A stretch of 64,000 bases of DNA from an uncultured Bacteroides sp. (GCF_910586915.1 NZ_CAJULN010000009.1:1-64000), one strand, 5' to 3'; positions 17,096-26,525 are shown, counted from the first letter of the stretch. Notes: a model not told the origin generated them from the sequence alone. Made by a program: numbers and translations.

Positions 17096-17644
17096 TCATA
17101 TACCAAGTCCTTTTGTTATCACCGGAAGTCCGAAGAATCCTCTTTGCAAAGTCAAGGTTCTTGTACCTCCTGTCCGCGTCTTATTATAGACCGACAAGGA
17201 AACATGAACATCTTTCTTCATACCATTTTTAAAAGTCACTTGCAAGTAGTACTCTTTACGCACTCCATCTGCCACGTATCTCCCCCGCCCTACCCGGCGG
17301 GTTTTCCTATGTGTCTTTTGAAATTTCCGTTGTACCACCACCTCTTCTTCCTGTGTAGAAGAGGGATCGGCCAGGCAATAGTTACCTATAAGGAACAAGG
17401 CATAAGAAAGAGTTCCCACACATAACAAATGGCACAGGAGATTCGCCGTTTTATTATCACAAGTAGTCAGCCATACCCACTTCTTGTAAAAAGGGAAGGT
17501 AATACCGGCTATCGTCAGCGCCATTCCAACAGGTATCCACCACGCCGACAATGTTTTTTCATAAAGCATATAACCACCGACACCTGCCAAGAGAATAATA
17601 AAGAGCGTCAGTCCGCGAAGTATATTAACGAAAGTCTGTTTCAT
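17096..17644 (-). CDS. Small membrane protein of unknown function
   Basis: 182 residues. Three hydrophobic segments at about residues 9-28, 33-50 and 68-88 are followed by a basic stretch (KFQKTHRKTRRVGRGRY) and a C-terminal domain of mixed strands. I do not recognise a family. The basic linker suggests the C-terminal part faces the cytoplasm. It stands alone; the candidate small RNA unit ends about 70 bases upstream and could be its attenuated leader. Confidence 0.6.
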   Translation of the reverse strand: MKQTFVNILRGLTLFIILLAGVGGYMLYEKTLSAWWIPVGMALTIAGITFPFYKKWVWLTTCDNKTANLLCHLLCVGTLSYALFLIGNYCLADPSSTQEEEVVVQRKFQKTHRKTRRVGRGRYVADGVRKEYYLQVTFKNGMKKDVHVSLSVYNKTRTGGTRTLTLQRGFFGLPVITKGLGI

Positions 17645-17713
17645 AATAATGTCAACTTGTATCCGCTTGCAAAGATAAGAAAAAGCAAACCATTGTATCT
17701 ACATATACAGGCA

Positions 17714-17819
17714 TAAAAAAAGGCTATCTATCCCAGACAGCCAATCTTTGTTGTTAACCTTAAATCTAATACTATGAAAAACACATTGCAAAGATACGGA
17801 CTTTCCGGTTATCTCCAAA
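17714..17819 (-). ncRNA. Candidate ~70-nt small RNA or attenuated leader
   Basis: On the minus strand TTTG (17816-17819), a 19-base spacer and TATCTTTG (17789-17796) match the full Bacteroides promoter consensus. RNA would start near 17782. Some 40 bases on, a hairpin (arms 17735-17742 and 17722-17729, one A-C mismatch) is followed by a run of Ts to 17714, an intrinsic terminator. The unit thus has its own start and stop, and the gene at 17644 lies beyond the terminator. It is either an independent RNA or a leader that stops most transcripts. Confidence 0.55.
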
Positions 17820-17933
17820 TTTTCGAAGCAAAGCAGCGTATCTTATAATATGGTTTAACAAAAGCAATAGACTTGTTAACATTTAACACAAATCGCTCGT
17901 TCGTTAACACACGAGCGAGCGAATGATTCGGTG

Positions 17934-20354
17934 TTATTCATATCGTAAGGAACGGGCAGGTTTGGCGATTATAATCTTCATTGTCTGCACAGCTACCGTC
18001 ACAAACGAAATAAACAGCATCAGTAATACGGGTACTACAAAGAACCATGCTTTCAGTTCCGTATGGAAAGCATAATGGCTCAACCATGCATCCATGCTGA
18101 ACCATGCTACGGGAAGGGCAATGGCCACCGCTATCAGAATCAGCACGAAGAACCCTTTGACCAACTCATAAAACAGTGCGAACCGCGCAGCACCCAACAC
18201 TTTGCGTATTCCCATCTCCTTGACCCGTGTGGAACAGGAGAACATCACCAATACCCAAAGTCCCAGACAGGAAATAAATATTGCCAATGCGGTGAAGGCA
18301 CCCATCATCACGCCGAATATTTCATCCTGGCGATACTGGCGGTCAAAGAATTGGTCGAGGAAGAAATAATCGAAACTGGTGTCGGCAAAATAGCGGTTCC
18401 ACACCTCTTGCACTTGCGATACCAGTTCGCGAGGGTCGCCGGCTGTCATTACCACAGAGATATAACGCTGCGGCAACCAGTCAATCTTATCTTTATGAAT
18501 GAGCATGATGGGCGTATATTTCTTGTTCAACGACTGTTGGTGATAGTCTTTTACCACTCCGATAATCTGCATCGGAGCGTCGGTACATTCGACGGTTACC
18601 AACTCTCCTATCGCTTCGTCGTTGGATGCAAATCCCAAGTTGCGTGCAGCCGTTTCGTTAATCACCAATTTGTCCACATCTCCACCATAGTCTTCCGAAA
18701 AACTTCTGCCCGCCACCACGTGCATCCCGTAGGCTTCGACGTAATCGGGATCGCAAACTAACATTTCATAGAGCCGGTTTTGCTTCAAAGCATCATTCGT
18801 GCGGTGATTGGAAAGGAAAGTAGCCACCTCCTCGCCCGGCACAGCACCGGAAAACGTGACACGCTGCACCAAAGGCAGGCGGTTTATCGCCTTCTTCATT
18901 GCTTCCAACCTGACATTCATTCCTTCCGTACGTCCGGGAAATTTAACCACCAATGTCCGGTCGGTCCTTACGCCCAACGACTGGCTGCGCATAAAGTTCA
19001 ATTGCGCAAAGACAATCAAGGTGATGCAAAGTAATATCATGGACGCGGTATATTGGACGACTACCAACATCCGGCGTGTCCGCTCGCCGGAGGCGCTATG
19101 CAGAAATTTTCCCTTCAACAGCGTTATGGGCTTCCGTCCCAACAGGGCTTGTGCAGGATAGTAACCGGAGAGGAACACACCTGCCATGAAAACCAGCAGC
19201 AACCATACCCACCTATCATTCACCAGCCAGACAGAAAACATAACGGCACGCCCTACCAACCGGCTGAAAGAGGGCAACACCAATTCGATTAACCCTACGG
19301 AGAGAACGAAAGCCATCAGATTCATGACGAACGATTCAAACAAAAACTGATGAATCAACTGCCTGCGGAAAGCTCCTATCACCTGCCGCACTCCCACCTC
19401 TTTGGCACGCTCCATCGAACGGGCTACGGTGAGATTTATATAGTTAATCCAGGCAATCGCCAAAATGGCAAACGCAGCGAAAACCAATGCAATCATCGCC
19501 GAGCGGTTACCTTTGGTCTCTGCTTCGTATCCGAGTTGCGGCGTCAGGTGCACATCGGTCAAAGGAACCAATGAGACTCCCCACCGTTTGTTTTTCAATG
19601 CTTCTTCCGTCTTGTATTTCTCTGCCATCGCAGGAAATTCCCTCTCTATTTCTGCTTTCCGTTCGGGCGATTCGAGCAACACGTATGTATAGGCTTCGTG
19701 CTTATACCAGTACTCATGCATATATAGAGGCAGAGATTGATAAGATATCAGAAAACTGTAATGTATATGCGAATTGGAAGGCATCTCTTTCATCACTCCG
19801 GTCACTTCGCACGAAACCTTATCGTATGTTCCGGTAAACACGAGTATCTTGCCGAGAGGGTCTTCGTCTTTGAAATACTTACGGGCGATACGTTCGGTGA
19901 TGACCACCTGCCCCGGCATGGAAAGGCAGGTATTCCTGTCGCCTTTGAGAAGTTCAAAATCGAAAAGGCGGAAAAAGCCCGGATCGGCATAAGCTATCTG
20001 ATTCTCACGTAAGGTCAGATTGCCGTATTTCACTAACTGTTCCGGTTGCCACAGGGAAGCGATGCGGGTATAGTCTTCGATTCCGGCAAGGTGTTCCTTC
20101 ATTGCCGAACCGTATCCGAAGGAGCTGCTTGCCCAATAGTCGGTAAGCACCTCTCCTTCGTGGAAAGTACTTTGCACACGGTATATATTGGCGTGCTTTG
20201 TGTGCATTTTATCGTAGCTGAACTCAAAAATGACATAAGTAAGAATCAGCAGTGCCGACGCCATACCAATCGCTAAACCGGCTATATTGATAAAACTGAA
20301 CCGTTTCCGCTTCATCAGGTTCCGCCAGGTGCTATTCCAGTAGTTTCCTATCAT
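17934..20354 (-). CDS. ABC transporter permease, MacB/FtsX type (second copy)
   Basis: 806 residues. An N-terminal membrane helix (about residues 20-42), a large periplasmic MacB-type domain, then three helices, and after residue 430 a second helix/periplasmic domain/three-helix set. This double layout is common in Bacteroidetes FtsX-type permeases. The closing helices follow VKEMGIRKVLGAARFALFYE, the FtsX coupling segment. It overlaps the ATPase gene by 4 bases and is last in the tolC-hlyD-permease-ATPase-permease unit. It is about equal in length and similar in layout to the permease at 21090-23498, so the pair may form a heterodimer. Such systems drive export by mechanotransmission; the substrate is unknown. 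Confidence 0.88.
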   Translation of the reverse strand: MIGNYWNSTWRNLMKRKRFSFINIAGLAIGMASALLILTYVIFEFSYDKMHTKHANIYRVQSTFHEGEVLTDYWASSSFGYGSAMKEHLAGIEDYTRIASLWQPEQLVKYGNLTLRENQIAYADPGFFRLFDFELLKGDRNTCLSMPGQVVITERIARKYFKDEDPLGKILVFTGTYDKVSCEVTGVMKEMPSNSHIHYSFLISYQSLPLYMHEYWYKHEAYTYVLLESPERKAEIEREFPAMAEKYKTEEALKNKRWGVSLVPLTDVHLTPQLGYEAETKGNRSAMIALVFAAFAILAIAWINYINLTVARSMERAKEVGVRQVIGAFRRQLIHQFLFESFVMNLMAFVLSVGLIELVLPSFSRLVGRAVMFSVWLVNDRWVWLLLVFMAGVFLSGYYPAQALLGRKPITLLKGKFLHSASGERTRRMLVVVQYTASMILLCITLIVFAQLNFMRSQSLGVRTDRTLVVKFPGRTEGMNVRLEAMKKAINRLPLVQRVTFSGAVPGEEVATFLSNHRTNDALKQNRLYEMLVCDPDYVEAYGMHVVAGRSFSEDYGGDVDKLVINETAARNLGFASNDEAIGELVTVECTDAPMQIIGVVKDYHQQSLNKKYTPIMLIHKDKIDWLPQRYISVVMTAGDPRELVSQVQEVWNRYFADTSFDYFFLDQFFDRQYRQDEIFGVMMGAFTALAIFISCLGLWVLVMFSCSTRVKEMGIRKVLGAARFALFYELVKGFFVLILIAVAIALPVAWFSMDAWLSHYAFHTELKAWFFVVPVLLMLFISFVTVAVQTMKIIIAKPARSLRYE

Positions 20355-21067
20355 ACGGTTTCACTTTTAGAGGTCGTGTTCCTGTCCAATGGGCGGTTGA
20401 TGTTTTCGGCGATGATTTGTCCGTCCAGCAGTTGGATGACCCGATGGGCGTACATGGCATCCCGTTGGGAGTGGGTGACGATGATAATGGTAGTCCCTTG
20501 CCGGTTCAGTTGGCTCAGCAGTTCCATTACTTCCACACCGTTTGTCGAGTCGAGATTGCCGGTGGGTTCATCGGCAAAAAGCAGTTTGCAGTCCGTCACT
20601 ACGGCGCGGGCAATGGCTACGCGCTGTTGCTGCCCGCCGGAGAGTTGTTGGGGGTAATGGTTGGCACGATGTTGCAGATTCACCTTTTCAAGTATCTCCG
20701 TTACCTTTTCTTTGCGCTTGCCCGCCTTGACGCCTGTATAGACGAGGGGCAACTCCACGTTCTCATACACGGTCAGCTCGTCGATGAGGTTAAAGCTCTG
20801 GAAGATAAAGCCGATGTTGCCCTTCCGGAGAGCGGTGAGCTGGTTCTCGTTCATGGTATCCACTCGTTTTCCTTCAAAGAAATAAGTACCCGAACTGGGT
20901 GAATCGAGCGTACCCAAGATATTCAGCAAAGTTGATTTGCCGCATCCCGAAGGCCCCATAATGGCTACAAATTCTCCCTGTTCCACCTGTAAGGTGACTT
21001 CGTTCAATGCTTTTGTCTGCACCTCTTCGGTAGTGAAGAGCTTCGTCAGTTTTTCAGTCTTAATCAT
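20351..21067 (-). CDS. ABC transporter ATP-binding protein (MacB/LolD type)
   Basis: 238 residues, a complete ABC ATPase. Walker A is GPSGCGKSTLLNILG (residues 39-53), the Q-loop is FIFQSFNLIDELTVYENVEL, the signature is LSGGQQQRVAIARA, Walker B is LLFADEPTGNLDS and the switch His is in VTHSQRDA. NLID..TVYENV marks the MacB/LolD/FtsE group, which work with FtsX-type permeases. It lies between two such permeases: 22 bases after one and overlapping the other by 4. It powers the export complex from the cytoplasm. Confidence 0.95.
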   Translation of the reverse strand: MIKTEKLTKLFTTEEVQTKALNEVTLQVEQGEFVAIMGPSGCGKSTLLNILGTLDSPSSGTYFFEGKRVDTMNENQLTALRKGNIGFIFQSFNLIDELTVYENVELPLVYTGVKAGKRKEKVTEILEKVNLQHRANHYPQQLSGGQQQRVAIARAVVTDCKLLFADEPTGNLDSTNGVEVMELLSQLNRQGTTIIIVTHSQRDAMYAHRVIQLLDGQIIAENINRPLDRNTTSKSETV

Positions 21068-21089
21068 AATCTATTCTATAGTTGTTTAG

Positions 21090-23498
21090 TTATTCATATT
21101 TCAAAATACGCATCGGTTTCAGGCAGATGATACGCCGTACCTGGCGAAAGACGGTAAGAAACGCAATCAGCATGAGCAACGCGAAAGCCACCGAATATAT
21201 CCACCACGGCAGCGAAATGTGGAAAGCATAGGTTTGCAGCCAACCGTTCATCAGCACTGCCGATACAGGGATGCCGATGGCAGAGGCAAGTACCGTAAGC
21301 ATCATCAGTTCTTTCGTCAGAATAAAGAACAAGCTGCTTTTGCCGGCACCGAGCACTTTGCGGATGCCCACCTCCTTCAAGCGCGACAAAGTGGAAAACA
21401 GTGTCACAATCCACAAACCGAGACACGCCACAAACACGGCGAGCAACGAAGCACTGACAAATATCCAGCCAAAATTACGGTCGGATTTATACAAGAAAGT
21501 ATTCAAGTCGCTCAAGAAGAAATAAGAGAACAGCGAGGTCGGGAAGTATTCGCGATACATCTCTTCGATTTCCGCCAATGCACTGTCTCCCTCCTCGCCT
21601 GTCAGCCGGATAGAGATGTAAGGAGTGGCGATGAACGGTACGCGTTCTTTCAGGAAGAAGATAATCGGTTTGTAAGCAACGGAAAGCGACTGCTGGTGAT
21701 AGTTTCTCACGACTCCGATTATCTCGAGAGGGTCATTCACCACCTCCATTTTCACCTGCTGCCCTACGGCAGCTTCGGGCGAGTCGTAGCCCAACAGTCT
21801 GACGGCTTCCTCGTTAAGTACTATCCGGTTGAAGTCGCCTCCAAACTCCTCGGAGAATCCCCGTCCGCAAACCATATCAGGCATATAGGCGGAGAGATAA
21901 TCATAATCGACGGCAAACATCTGTATGAGTTTCACTTGCGAAGGGTCGCTTCCATAAGGACGATTGGTGAAATAGTTGGCTACCTCCACCCCGGGGACAG
22001 CTCCCGAAACGGTAACGTGGCTCACGTCTGCCCGCTGCTTCAGACGTCTGGTGAAACTTTCGAGACGCAGCGCCAACCCTTCGGTAAATGAAGGGTACTT
22101 AACAACTAACATACGCGAATGGGCTTCGGCAGCATTCTCACGCTGCATATAACGCACCTGCCCAACCACCGTAAACGTGCCGGCAATCAAGACAAACGAC
22201 GCCGCAAACTGAACCACAATCAGTATCTTTCTTATCCGGTTGCCACGTTTGCCGTGCAACAGTTTTCCCCTCATTATCTCCGACGGACGTATCGTAACCA
22301 TCAGATAGGAAGGATAAAGCCCCACGACAAATGTACCAACAATCACTATTCCGACCACCATTCCTCCAAAGAGCGGAGACATCAGTATGTCTGCCCCGAA
22401 GTTCTGCCCCACCCAGCGATAGACAAAAGGCAACAGGAGTTCCAGCCAGCCGAGAGCTATCAGCGTAGCCAACAGATTCATGAAGCCTGATTCGAGAAGT
22501 CCCTGAATAATAATCTGACGGCGCGAAGCACCGAACACCTTGCGCAGCCCGAACTCACGGCCGCGTTCCAGGAAGCGCGCCACGGTCAGGTTCAAAGCGT
22601 TTGCCCAACCTATCAGCAGCAGGGCAACTGCCATCACCAACAGGATAAAGACTGCCGTGCGGCTTCCTTTCACCTCTTTTTCGTAGGCTTTTTGCGGCGT
22701 AAGGTGAATGTCTTTCAAAGGTATCAGCTCTACTGCCCACTTCTTATGTTTCAAAGCCTCGGTCCTATATTTGTCGGAGATGGCGAGGAAAGCCTCCTCA
22801 ACCTCTGCGGGCTGCTTACCGGACGCGAGGCGGACGTAGGTATAGACTCCGTGAATGTACCAGATGTCTTGCCGCTCTTTAGGAATCGTACTGTAAGAAA
22901 GCAGAAAATCATAATGCAGGTGGGAGCGGACGGGCATATCCGCTATCACGCCGGTGACTTCGAAGTTCTGCTGCGAAGAAGAGGTACTGAAGGTGAGCAC
23001 CTTGCCTATCGGGTCTTCGCCGTCAAAATAACGGCTTGCCGCACGCTCGGTAAGCACCACCGTATTGGGACGCACCAATTGTCCGGTCTTTTCTCCTTTC
23101 AGAATCGGGAAATTAAATATCTCGAAGAAAGCAGGTTCGGCATAGCAGTAATGCTCCTCGGCAAACCTTCTGTCGAAGTAGTTCACCACCTGTTCGCGGT
23201 CTTGCGCCGTCACGCGGACATACTTCTCGATACCGGCTATCTCACGCGCCATTGCCGGCGCGTGCCCGTAGGCTGTGGTCGCCCAGTTGTCTGTCAGCGT
23301 CTCGCCTTCGTACAGCCGGCTCTCGACACGATATACACATTCACCGGAGTGGAACGAATCGTAGCTCAATTCCGACCATACGTAAAGTATGATAAGCAGT
23401 GCCGTTGCAACACATACGGACAATCCCGTTATATTTATCAGCGTCAGGGATTTCTTCACCCGCTGACTACGCATCACTTGTGAAAGGTAATTAATCAT
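21090..23498 (-). CDS. ABC transporter permease, MacB/FtsX type (first copy)
   Basis: 802 residues with the same double FtsX layout as its partner: an N-terminal helix at about residues 18-40, a periplasmic domain, three helices around residues 280-400, then a second periplasmic domain and three closing helices. LKEVGIRKVLGAGKSSLFF is the coupling segment. It starts 9 bases after the hlyD-type gene. With the second permease, the ATPase, the periplasmic adaptor and TolC it forms a complete tripartite efflux set, as in MacAB-TolC. The presence of two different full-length permeases is the odd point. Confidence 0.88.
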   Translation of the reverse strand: MINYLSQVMRSQRVKKSLTLINITGLSVCVATALLIILYVWSELSYDSFHSGECVYRVESRLYEGETLTDNWATTAYGHAPAMAREIAGIEKYVRVTAQDREQVVNYFDRRFAEEHYCYAEPAFFEIFNFPILKGEKTGQLVRPNTVVLTERAASRYFDGEDPIGKVLTFSTSSSQQNFEVTGVIADMPVRSHLHYDFLLSYSTIPKERQDIWYIHGVYTYVRLASGKQPAEVEEAFLAISDKYRTEALKHKKWAVELIPLKDIHLTPQKAYEKEVKGSRTAVFILLVMAVALLLIGWANALNLTVARFLERGREFGLRKVFGASRRQIIIQGLLESGFMNLLATLIALGWLELLLPFVYRWVGQNFGADILMSPLFGGMVVGIVIVGTFVVGLYPSYLMVTIRPSEIMRGKLLHGKRGNRIRKILIVVQFAASFVLIAGTFTVVGQVRYMQRENAAEAHSRMLVVKYPSFTEGLALRLESFTRRLKQRADVSHVTVSGAVPGVEVANYFTNRPYGSDPSQVKLIQMFAVDYDYLSAYMPDMVCGRGFSEEFGGDFNRIVLNEEAVRLLGYDSPEAAVGQQVKMEVVNDPLEIIGVVRNYHQQSLSVAYKPIIFFLKERVPFIATPYISIRLTGEEGDSALAEIEEMYREYFPTSLFSYFFLSDLNTFLYKSDRNFGWIFVSASLLAVFVACLGLWIVTLFSTLSRLKEVGIRKVLGAGKSSLFFILTKELMMLTVLASAIGIPVSAVLMNGWLQTYAFHISLPWWIYSVAFALLMLIAFLTVFRQVRRIICLKPMRILKYE

Positions 23499-23507
23499 CT
23501 TACAAAA

Positions 23508-24755
23508 TTATTTCAGTATCAGTTTTTCGTTATCGCCAAATAATTCATAGCCGGACACAATCACCCGGTCGCCTGGTTTCAACCCTTCGGTCACTTCATA
23601 GTACTGCGGGTTTTGCCGCCCGATGCGGATGGGGCGGCGGATAGCAAATTTACCACTTTCGTCGACAACATACATCCATCTCCCGCCGCTAATTTGGAAA
23701 AATCCGCCTCGCGGCACCAAAATAGCCTGTGCAGGGTCGCCCAACTGAAGGTTGATGTGATAGGTTTGTCCAGCACGTATATTCTCCGGCCGTCCGGCAG
23801 TGAACTGCAGGTCGGTGCGAAACTGCCCTTCTTTCACTTCGGGATAGGCTTTGGTCACTTTCAGCCGGTAGGTATTTCCGTCGCGGACAAAATCGGCCGG
23901 AAGTCCGGGCAGCACACGTTCCACGTAATGTTCGTCTATCTGCGCCTGTACCTTCAAATCGGAGGTGATAATCTGACCGATGTGTTCGCCTGCCGAGATG
24001 GATTGCCCCACCTGCGCATTGAGGTTTCCCACCTGTCCGTCAATCGGCGCTTTGATTTTCAGGTTTTCCAGCCGTTCGCGCACCAACGTAAGGCTACGCT
24101 TCATATTCCGGATGTTCTCGTCGAGACTGCTTATCTGACTTTCGCGAAAGATATCCTCCTGCCGGATGCGCTCGTCGATGATGCGGAGTTGCTCTTTGGC
24201 TGCTTCGTACTCTTCCTCCGCTTGCAGGAAGTCTTCACGGGCTATCAGTTGTTCTTCCACCAGGCGTTTGTATTGCCCGTAACGGCGTTTCTTCGCAGTG
24301 AGTTCCTTGTTCAGCCCGATGCGTTCCTGCCTGAGTTGCAGGCGTACCTGCTCCATGCTGATGCGGGTATTGCGCAATTCGTTCTCCTGGTAGGCAAGGT
24401 CTGCTTCGCTTTGCATGATGCCGATATTCAGCAACGGATTGCTGAGACGCAGAATCACGTCGCCGGCCTTTACCACTGCACCTTCTTCTTTGAGGCGTTC
24501 TTCCACACGTCCGCCTTCGATGGCGTCCATATAGATGATGCGGTTGGGCGTCACCTCGCCGATGACACGGATGTAGTCATTAAATTCCGCTTGCCGAACG
24601 GTGGCAATCGTCAGCCGCTCCTTCTCTACGGTCATGGCAGAGGAGGTATCTCTGAAAACAAGATATAGCACCGTGGCAACGGCAAAGAGTGCGCCACCTA
24701 TTATATATAGGTGTTTGCGTTTGAAGCCGGAGGTAGGTTCGATGAGTGTATCCAT
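23508..24755 (-). CDS. Periplasmic adaptor (HlyD/MacA-type membrane fusion protein)
   Basis: 415 residues. One N-terminal membrane helix (about residues 15-33), then a biotinyl-lipoyl half, a long coiled-coil hairpin (about residues 110-225, e.g. LTAKKRRYGQYKRLVEEQLI and YEAAKEQLRIIDERI), the second lipoyl half (KIKAPIDGQVGNLNAQVGQS) and beta-barrel domains. It bridges the inner-membrane permeases and TolC. It lies between tolC (203 bases upstream, with a 22-bp repeat array in the gap) and the first permease (9 bases downstream). Transcription is expected from the sigma-54 promoter before tolC. Confidence 0.92.
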   Translation of the reverse strand: MDTLIEPTSGFKRKHLYIIGGALFAVATVLYLVFRDTSSAMTVEKERLTIATVRQAEFNDYIRVIGEVTPNRIIYMDAIEGGRVEERLKEEGAVVKAGDVILRLSNPLLNIGIMQSEADLAYQENELRNTRISMEQVRLQLRQERIGLNKELTAKKRRYGQYKRLVEEQLIAREDFLQAEEEYEAAKEQLRIIDERIRQEDIFRESQISSLDENIRNMKRSLTLVRERLENLKIKAPIDGQVGNLNAQVGQSISAGEHIGQIITSDLKVQAQIDEHYVERVLPGLPADFVRDGNTYRLKVTKAYPEVKEGQFRTDLQFTAGRPENIRAGQTYHINLQLGDPAQAILVPRGGFFQISGGRWMYVVDESGKFAIRRPIRIGRQNPQYYEVTEGLKPGDRVIVSGYELFGDNEKLILK

Positions 24756-24814
24756 AAAGAGTTTATTAAGTTATATGATTATCTGCTATTTTTCCTTGCC
24801 GTATGGCTGGTTTG

Positions 24815-24924
24815 CAATATATATAGATGCTACTTCCAGCGCATATATGTCCTGTTTCCAGCATCCATATGCGCTGCGTCCAGCATCTATATGTCTTGCA
24901 CGCAGCGCATATATACGCTGTAAC
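24815..24924. repeat. 22-bp tandem dyad-repeat array (locus A), five units
   Basis: Five contiguous 22-base units start at 24815, 24837, 24859, 24881 and 24903. Units 2-5 begin CAGC and have an alternating AT core; unit 5 is CAGCGCATATATACGCTG plus TAAC, with CAGCG/CGCTG dyad arms. The left flank CTTGCCGTATGGCTGGTTTG is nearly identical to that of locus B. The array lies in the 202-base gap between tolC and hlyD, so it is inside the transcript of the export operon, where each unit could fold into a small hairpin. Confidence 0.9.
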
Positions 24925-24957
24925 AGGCTGATTATTACGTTGTAATAAGTTCATTTA

Positions 24958-26259
24958 TTACAGAAAAGTTCCTTCGCGGTAATATTTCTCCAGTTTCAGG
25001 GTCATTTCCACCTGCAGGCGCACGCGTATCAACTCCGCCCTGGCAGAGATAAACCGGTTGCGTGCTTCCATCAACTGAAAGACGGAGATAAGTCCCTCCT
25101 CCCACTTCCGTTCGGACTCTTTGAGCACCCGTGTTTCCGCACTCAACTGCTGCAACGCCTGCTGATGTTCGGCATAACCGGCACGCAAGGAAAGGAGTGT
25201 CTGCTCGATGTCGGTGTACAACTGCTGCTTCTCCAACGCCTCTTCCTGTTTGAGACGATGCAGGTTCAGTTTCAGTTTGCGTTGATTCGCCAGCCGTTCG
25301 AAACCGCTCAGCAACGGAAAGGAGATACCGAAGCCGACATATCGCCCCATATGTTCGCGCAGTTGGCGGGCAGAGAACAGAGTATGGCTGAAATTGGAAC
25401 CGACCGTCAGACGGGCATAGAAGGAAGGGGCAAAAGCACCGCCCGCCACGGCATATTCCTTGCGGGCAGCCTGTTGCTTCAAATCCATCAGACGCACGAC
25501 GGGCATCACCTCCAACGACTGCCCGTAGAGCGTCTCGGCCGACGGACACGGAAGCAACGGAAGCCTGCCTGGGTCGGCAATGGTATCCATAATGACCAAT
25601 GTATCTCCCTGCGGGAAGTTCACCAACTGTTGCAGATGCAATCCTGCCAACCGGCAACTCTTGGCACGCGACCGGTAACGGTATATATCCCCCTCTCTGC
25701 GGGCTTTCACCTCCTGCATATCGGACATGGATTTCAGACCCAATTCCACAAATGCTTCGGTCTGCTTCAGGTAGCGTTCGCTCAGGCGGCTTTGCTCCAA
25801 AGCAAGTTGCAACAGTTTTCTCTCCAACAGCAGTTTGTAGTATGCATCCGTCACTTGATAAGCAAGTTCGTTCCGTCGGTTTTTCAATTCCCATTCGGCG
25901 TGTTCCCTGTTTATCTTGCGGAAGCGTACCCGATTGATGCGCGAAAAGCCTTCAAACAGAGACAAGGTCATGTCCAGCCCCACGGTTCCTTCTTCAAACG
26001 TCTTGTCCGTGTAGCCGTTGGTGTCCGGGTCTATCGAACGCCCGAACCGCTTTCCCGTCTCTGCATGAGCGGTGATGCGGGGAAGGAAATTGCCGATAGC
26101 GGCCACATATTCCGTCTGCGCCTCCTTTATACCGATTACACCGCTTTGTATGGAGGGATGTTGCTCCCACGCCAGGCGGATGCATTCGTCCAGGCTCAAG
26201 GCAGGCTGGGCAAGTGCTACCGAAGGCCATAGCAAGCATAAAAAGAAAATGTTTCTCAT
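24958..26259 (-). CDS. TolC-family outer-membrane efflux protein
   Basis: 433 residues. The signal peptide is residues 1-17 (FFLCLLWPSVALA), followed by two OEP repeats of long helices and short strands: the first half has ALSLDECIRLAWEQHPSIQS and the second ends EGLISVFQLMEARNRFISAR, the usual TolC-family pattern. It forms the outer-membrane tunnel for the adaptor and permeases encoded downstream. It is first in the five-gene export operon. A sigma-54-type promoter lies at 26292-26308, 33 bases before the start codon, and three operator-like palindromes lie further upstream. Confidence 0.92.
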   Translation of the reverse strand: MRNIFFLCLLWPSVALAQPALSLDECIRLAWEQHPSIQSGVIGIKEAQTEYVAAIGNFLPRITAHAETGKRFGRSIDPDTNGYTDKTFEEGTVGLDMTLSLFEGFSRINRVRFRKINREHAEWELKNRRNELAYQVTDAYYKLLLERKLLQLALEQSRLSERYLKQTEAFVELGLKSMSDMQEVKARREGDIYRYRSRAKSCRLAGLHLQQLVNFPQGDTLVIMDTIADPGRLPLLPCPSAETLYGQSLEVMPVVRLMDLKQQAARKEYAVAGGAFAPSFYARLTVGSNFSHTLFSARQLREHMGRYVGFGISFPLLSGFERLANQRKLKLNLHRLKQEEALEKQQLYTDIEQTLLSLRAGYAEHQQALQQLSAETRVLKESERKWEEGLISVFQLMEARNRFISARAELIRVRLQVEMTLKLEKYYREGTFL

Positions 26260-26291
26260 CTTTTATAATATATGTTTGGTGCAGTCAGTAG

Positions 26292-26308
26292 AGCAAACAC
26301 AATGCCAA
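26292..26308 (-). promoter_or_regulatory. Sigma-54 promoter of the tolC export operon
   Basis: Read on the minus strand the site is TTGGCATTGTGTTTGCT. It matches the -24/-12 consensus (TTGGCA, then TTGC with GG and GC ten bases apart). The start codon lies 33 bases downstream. Confidence 0.75.
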
Positions 26309-26362
26309 AACAGATAAGCATCTGATTTAAAAGCCAATGGCAAATGAGCGGTTATCGCCGGC

Positions 26363-26514
26363 GTCCAATTATTGGACGGCACAGTGTGTAATAATTGGAC
26401 GTTATCCGACAACGATGCCCGCAAACGGCCGTTGTATGGCGTACAAGCCCCGGATAGCTCGAAAACAGAAGCACCGCTACAAGAAATTCCTTTCAAAACG
26501 TCTAATTATTGGAC
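26363..26514. promoter_or_regulatory. Three operator-like 15-bp repeats between tolC and the regulator gene
   Basis: GTCCAATTATTGGAC (26363-26377, a perfect palindrome), GTGTAATAATTGGAC (26386-26400) and GTCTAATTATTGGAC (26500-26514). The first two are 23 bases apart, about two helical turns, and lie 54-110 bases from both sigma-54 promoters, the range of enhancer sites. The third overlaps the -24 element of the regulator promoter. They are the likely binding sites of the NtrC-type regulator encoded at 26585. Confidence 0.75.
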
Positions 26515-26525
26515 ACTCGCTTGCA
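26509..26525 (+). promoter_or_regulatory. Sigma-54 promoter of the regulator-kinase operon
   Basis: TTGGACACTCGCTTGCA has TTGG and TTGCA in the exact -24/-12 spacing. RNA would start near 26537, 48 bases before the ATG at 26585. The operator copy at 26500-26514 overlaps its -24 half, which would suit feedback control. Confidence 0.75.

Noticed and set aside
17774..17848. A 24-codon frame starting ATGAAAAACACATTGC on the plus strand
   Set aside because: It overlaps the minus-strand promoter and is better explained as that promoter read backwards; no plus-strand gene follows.
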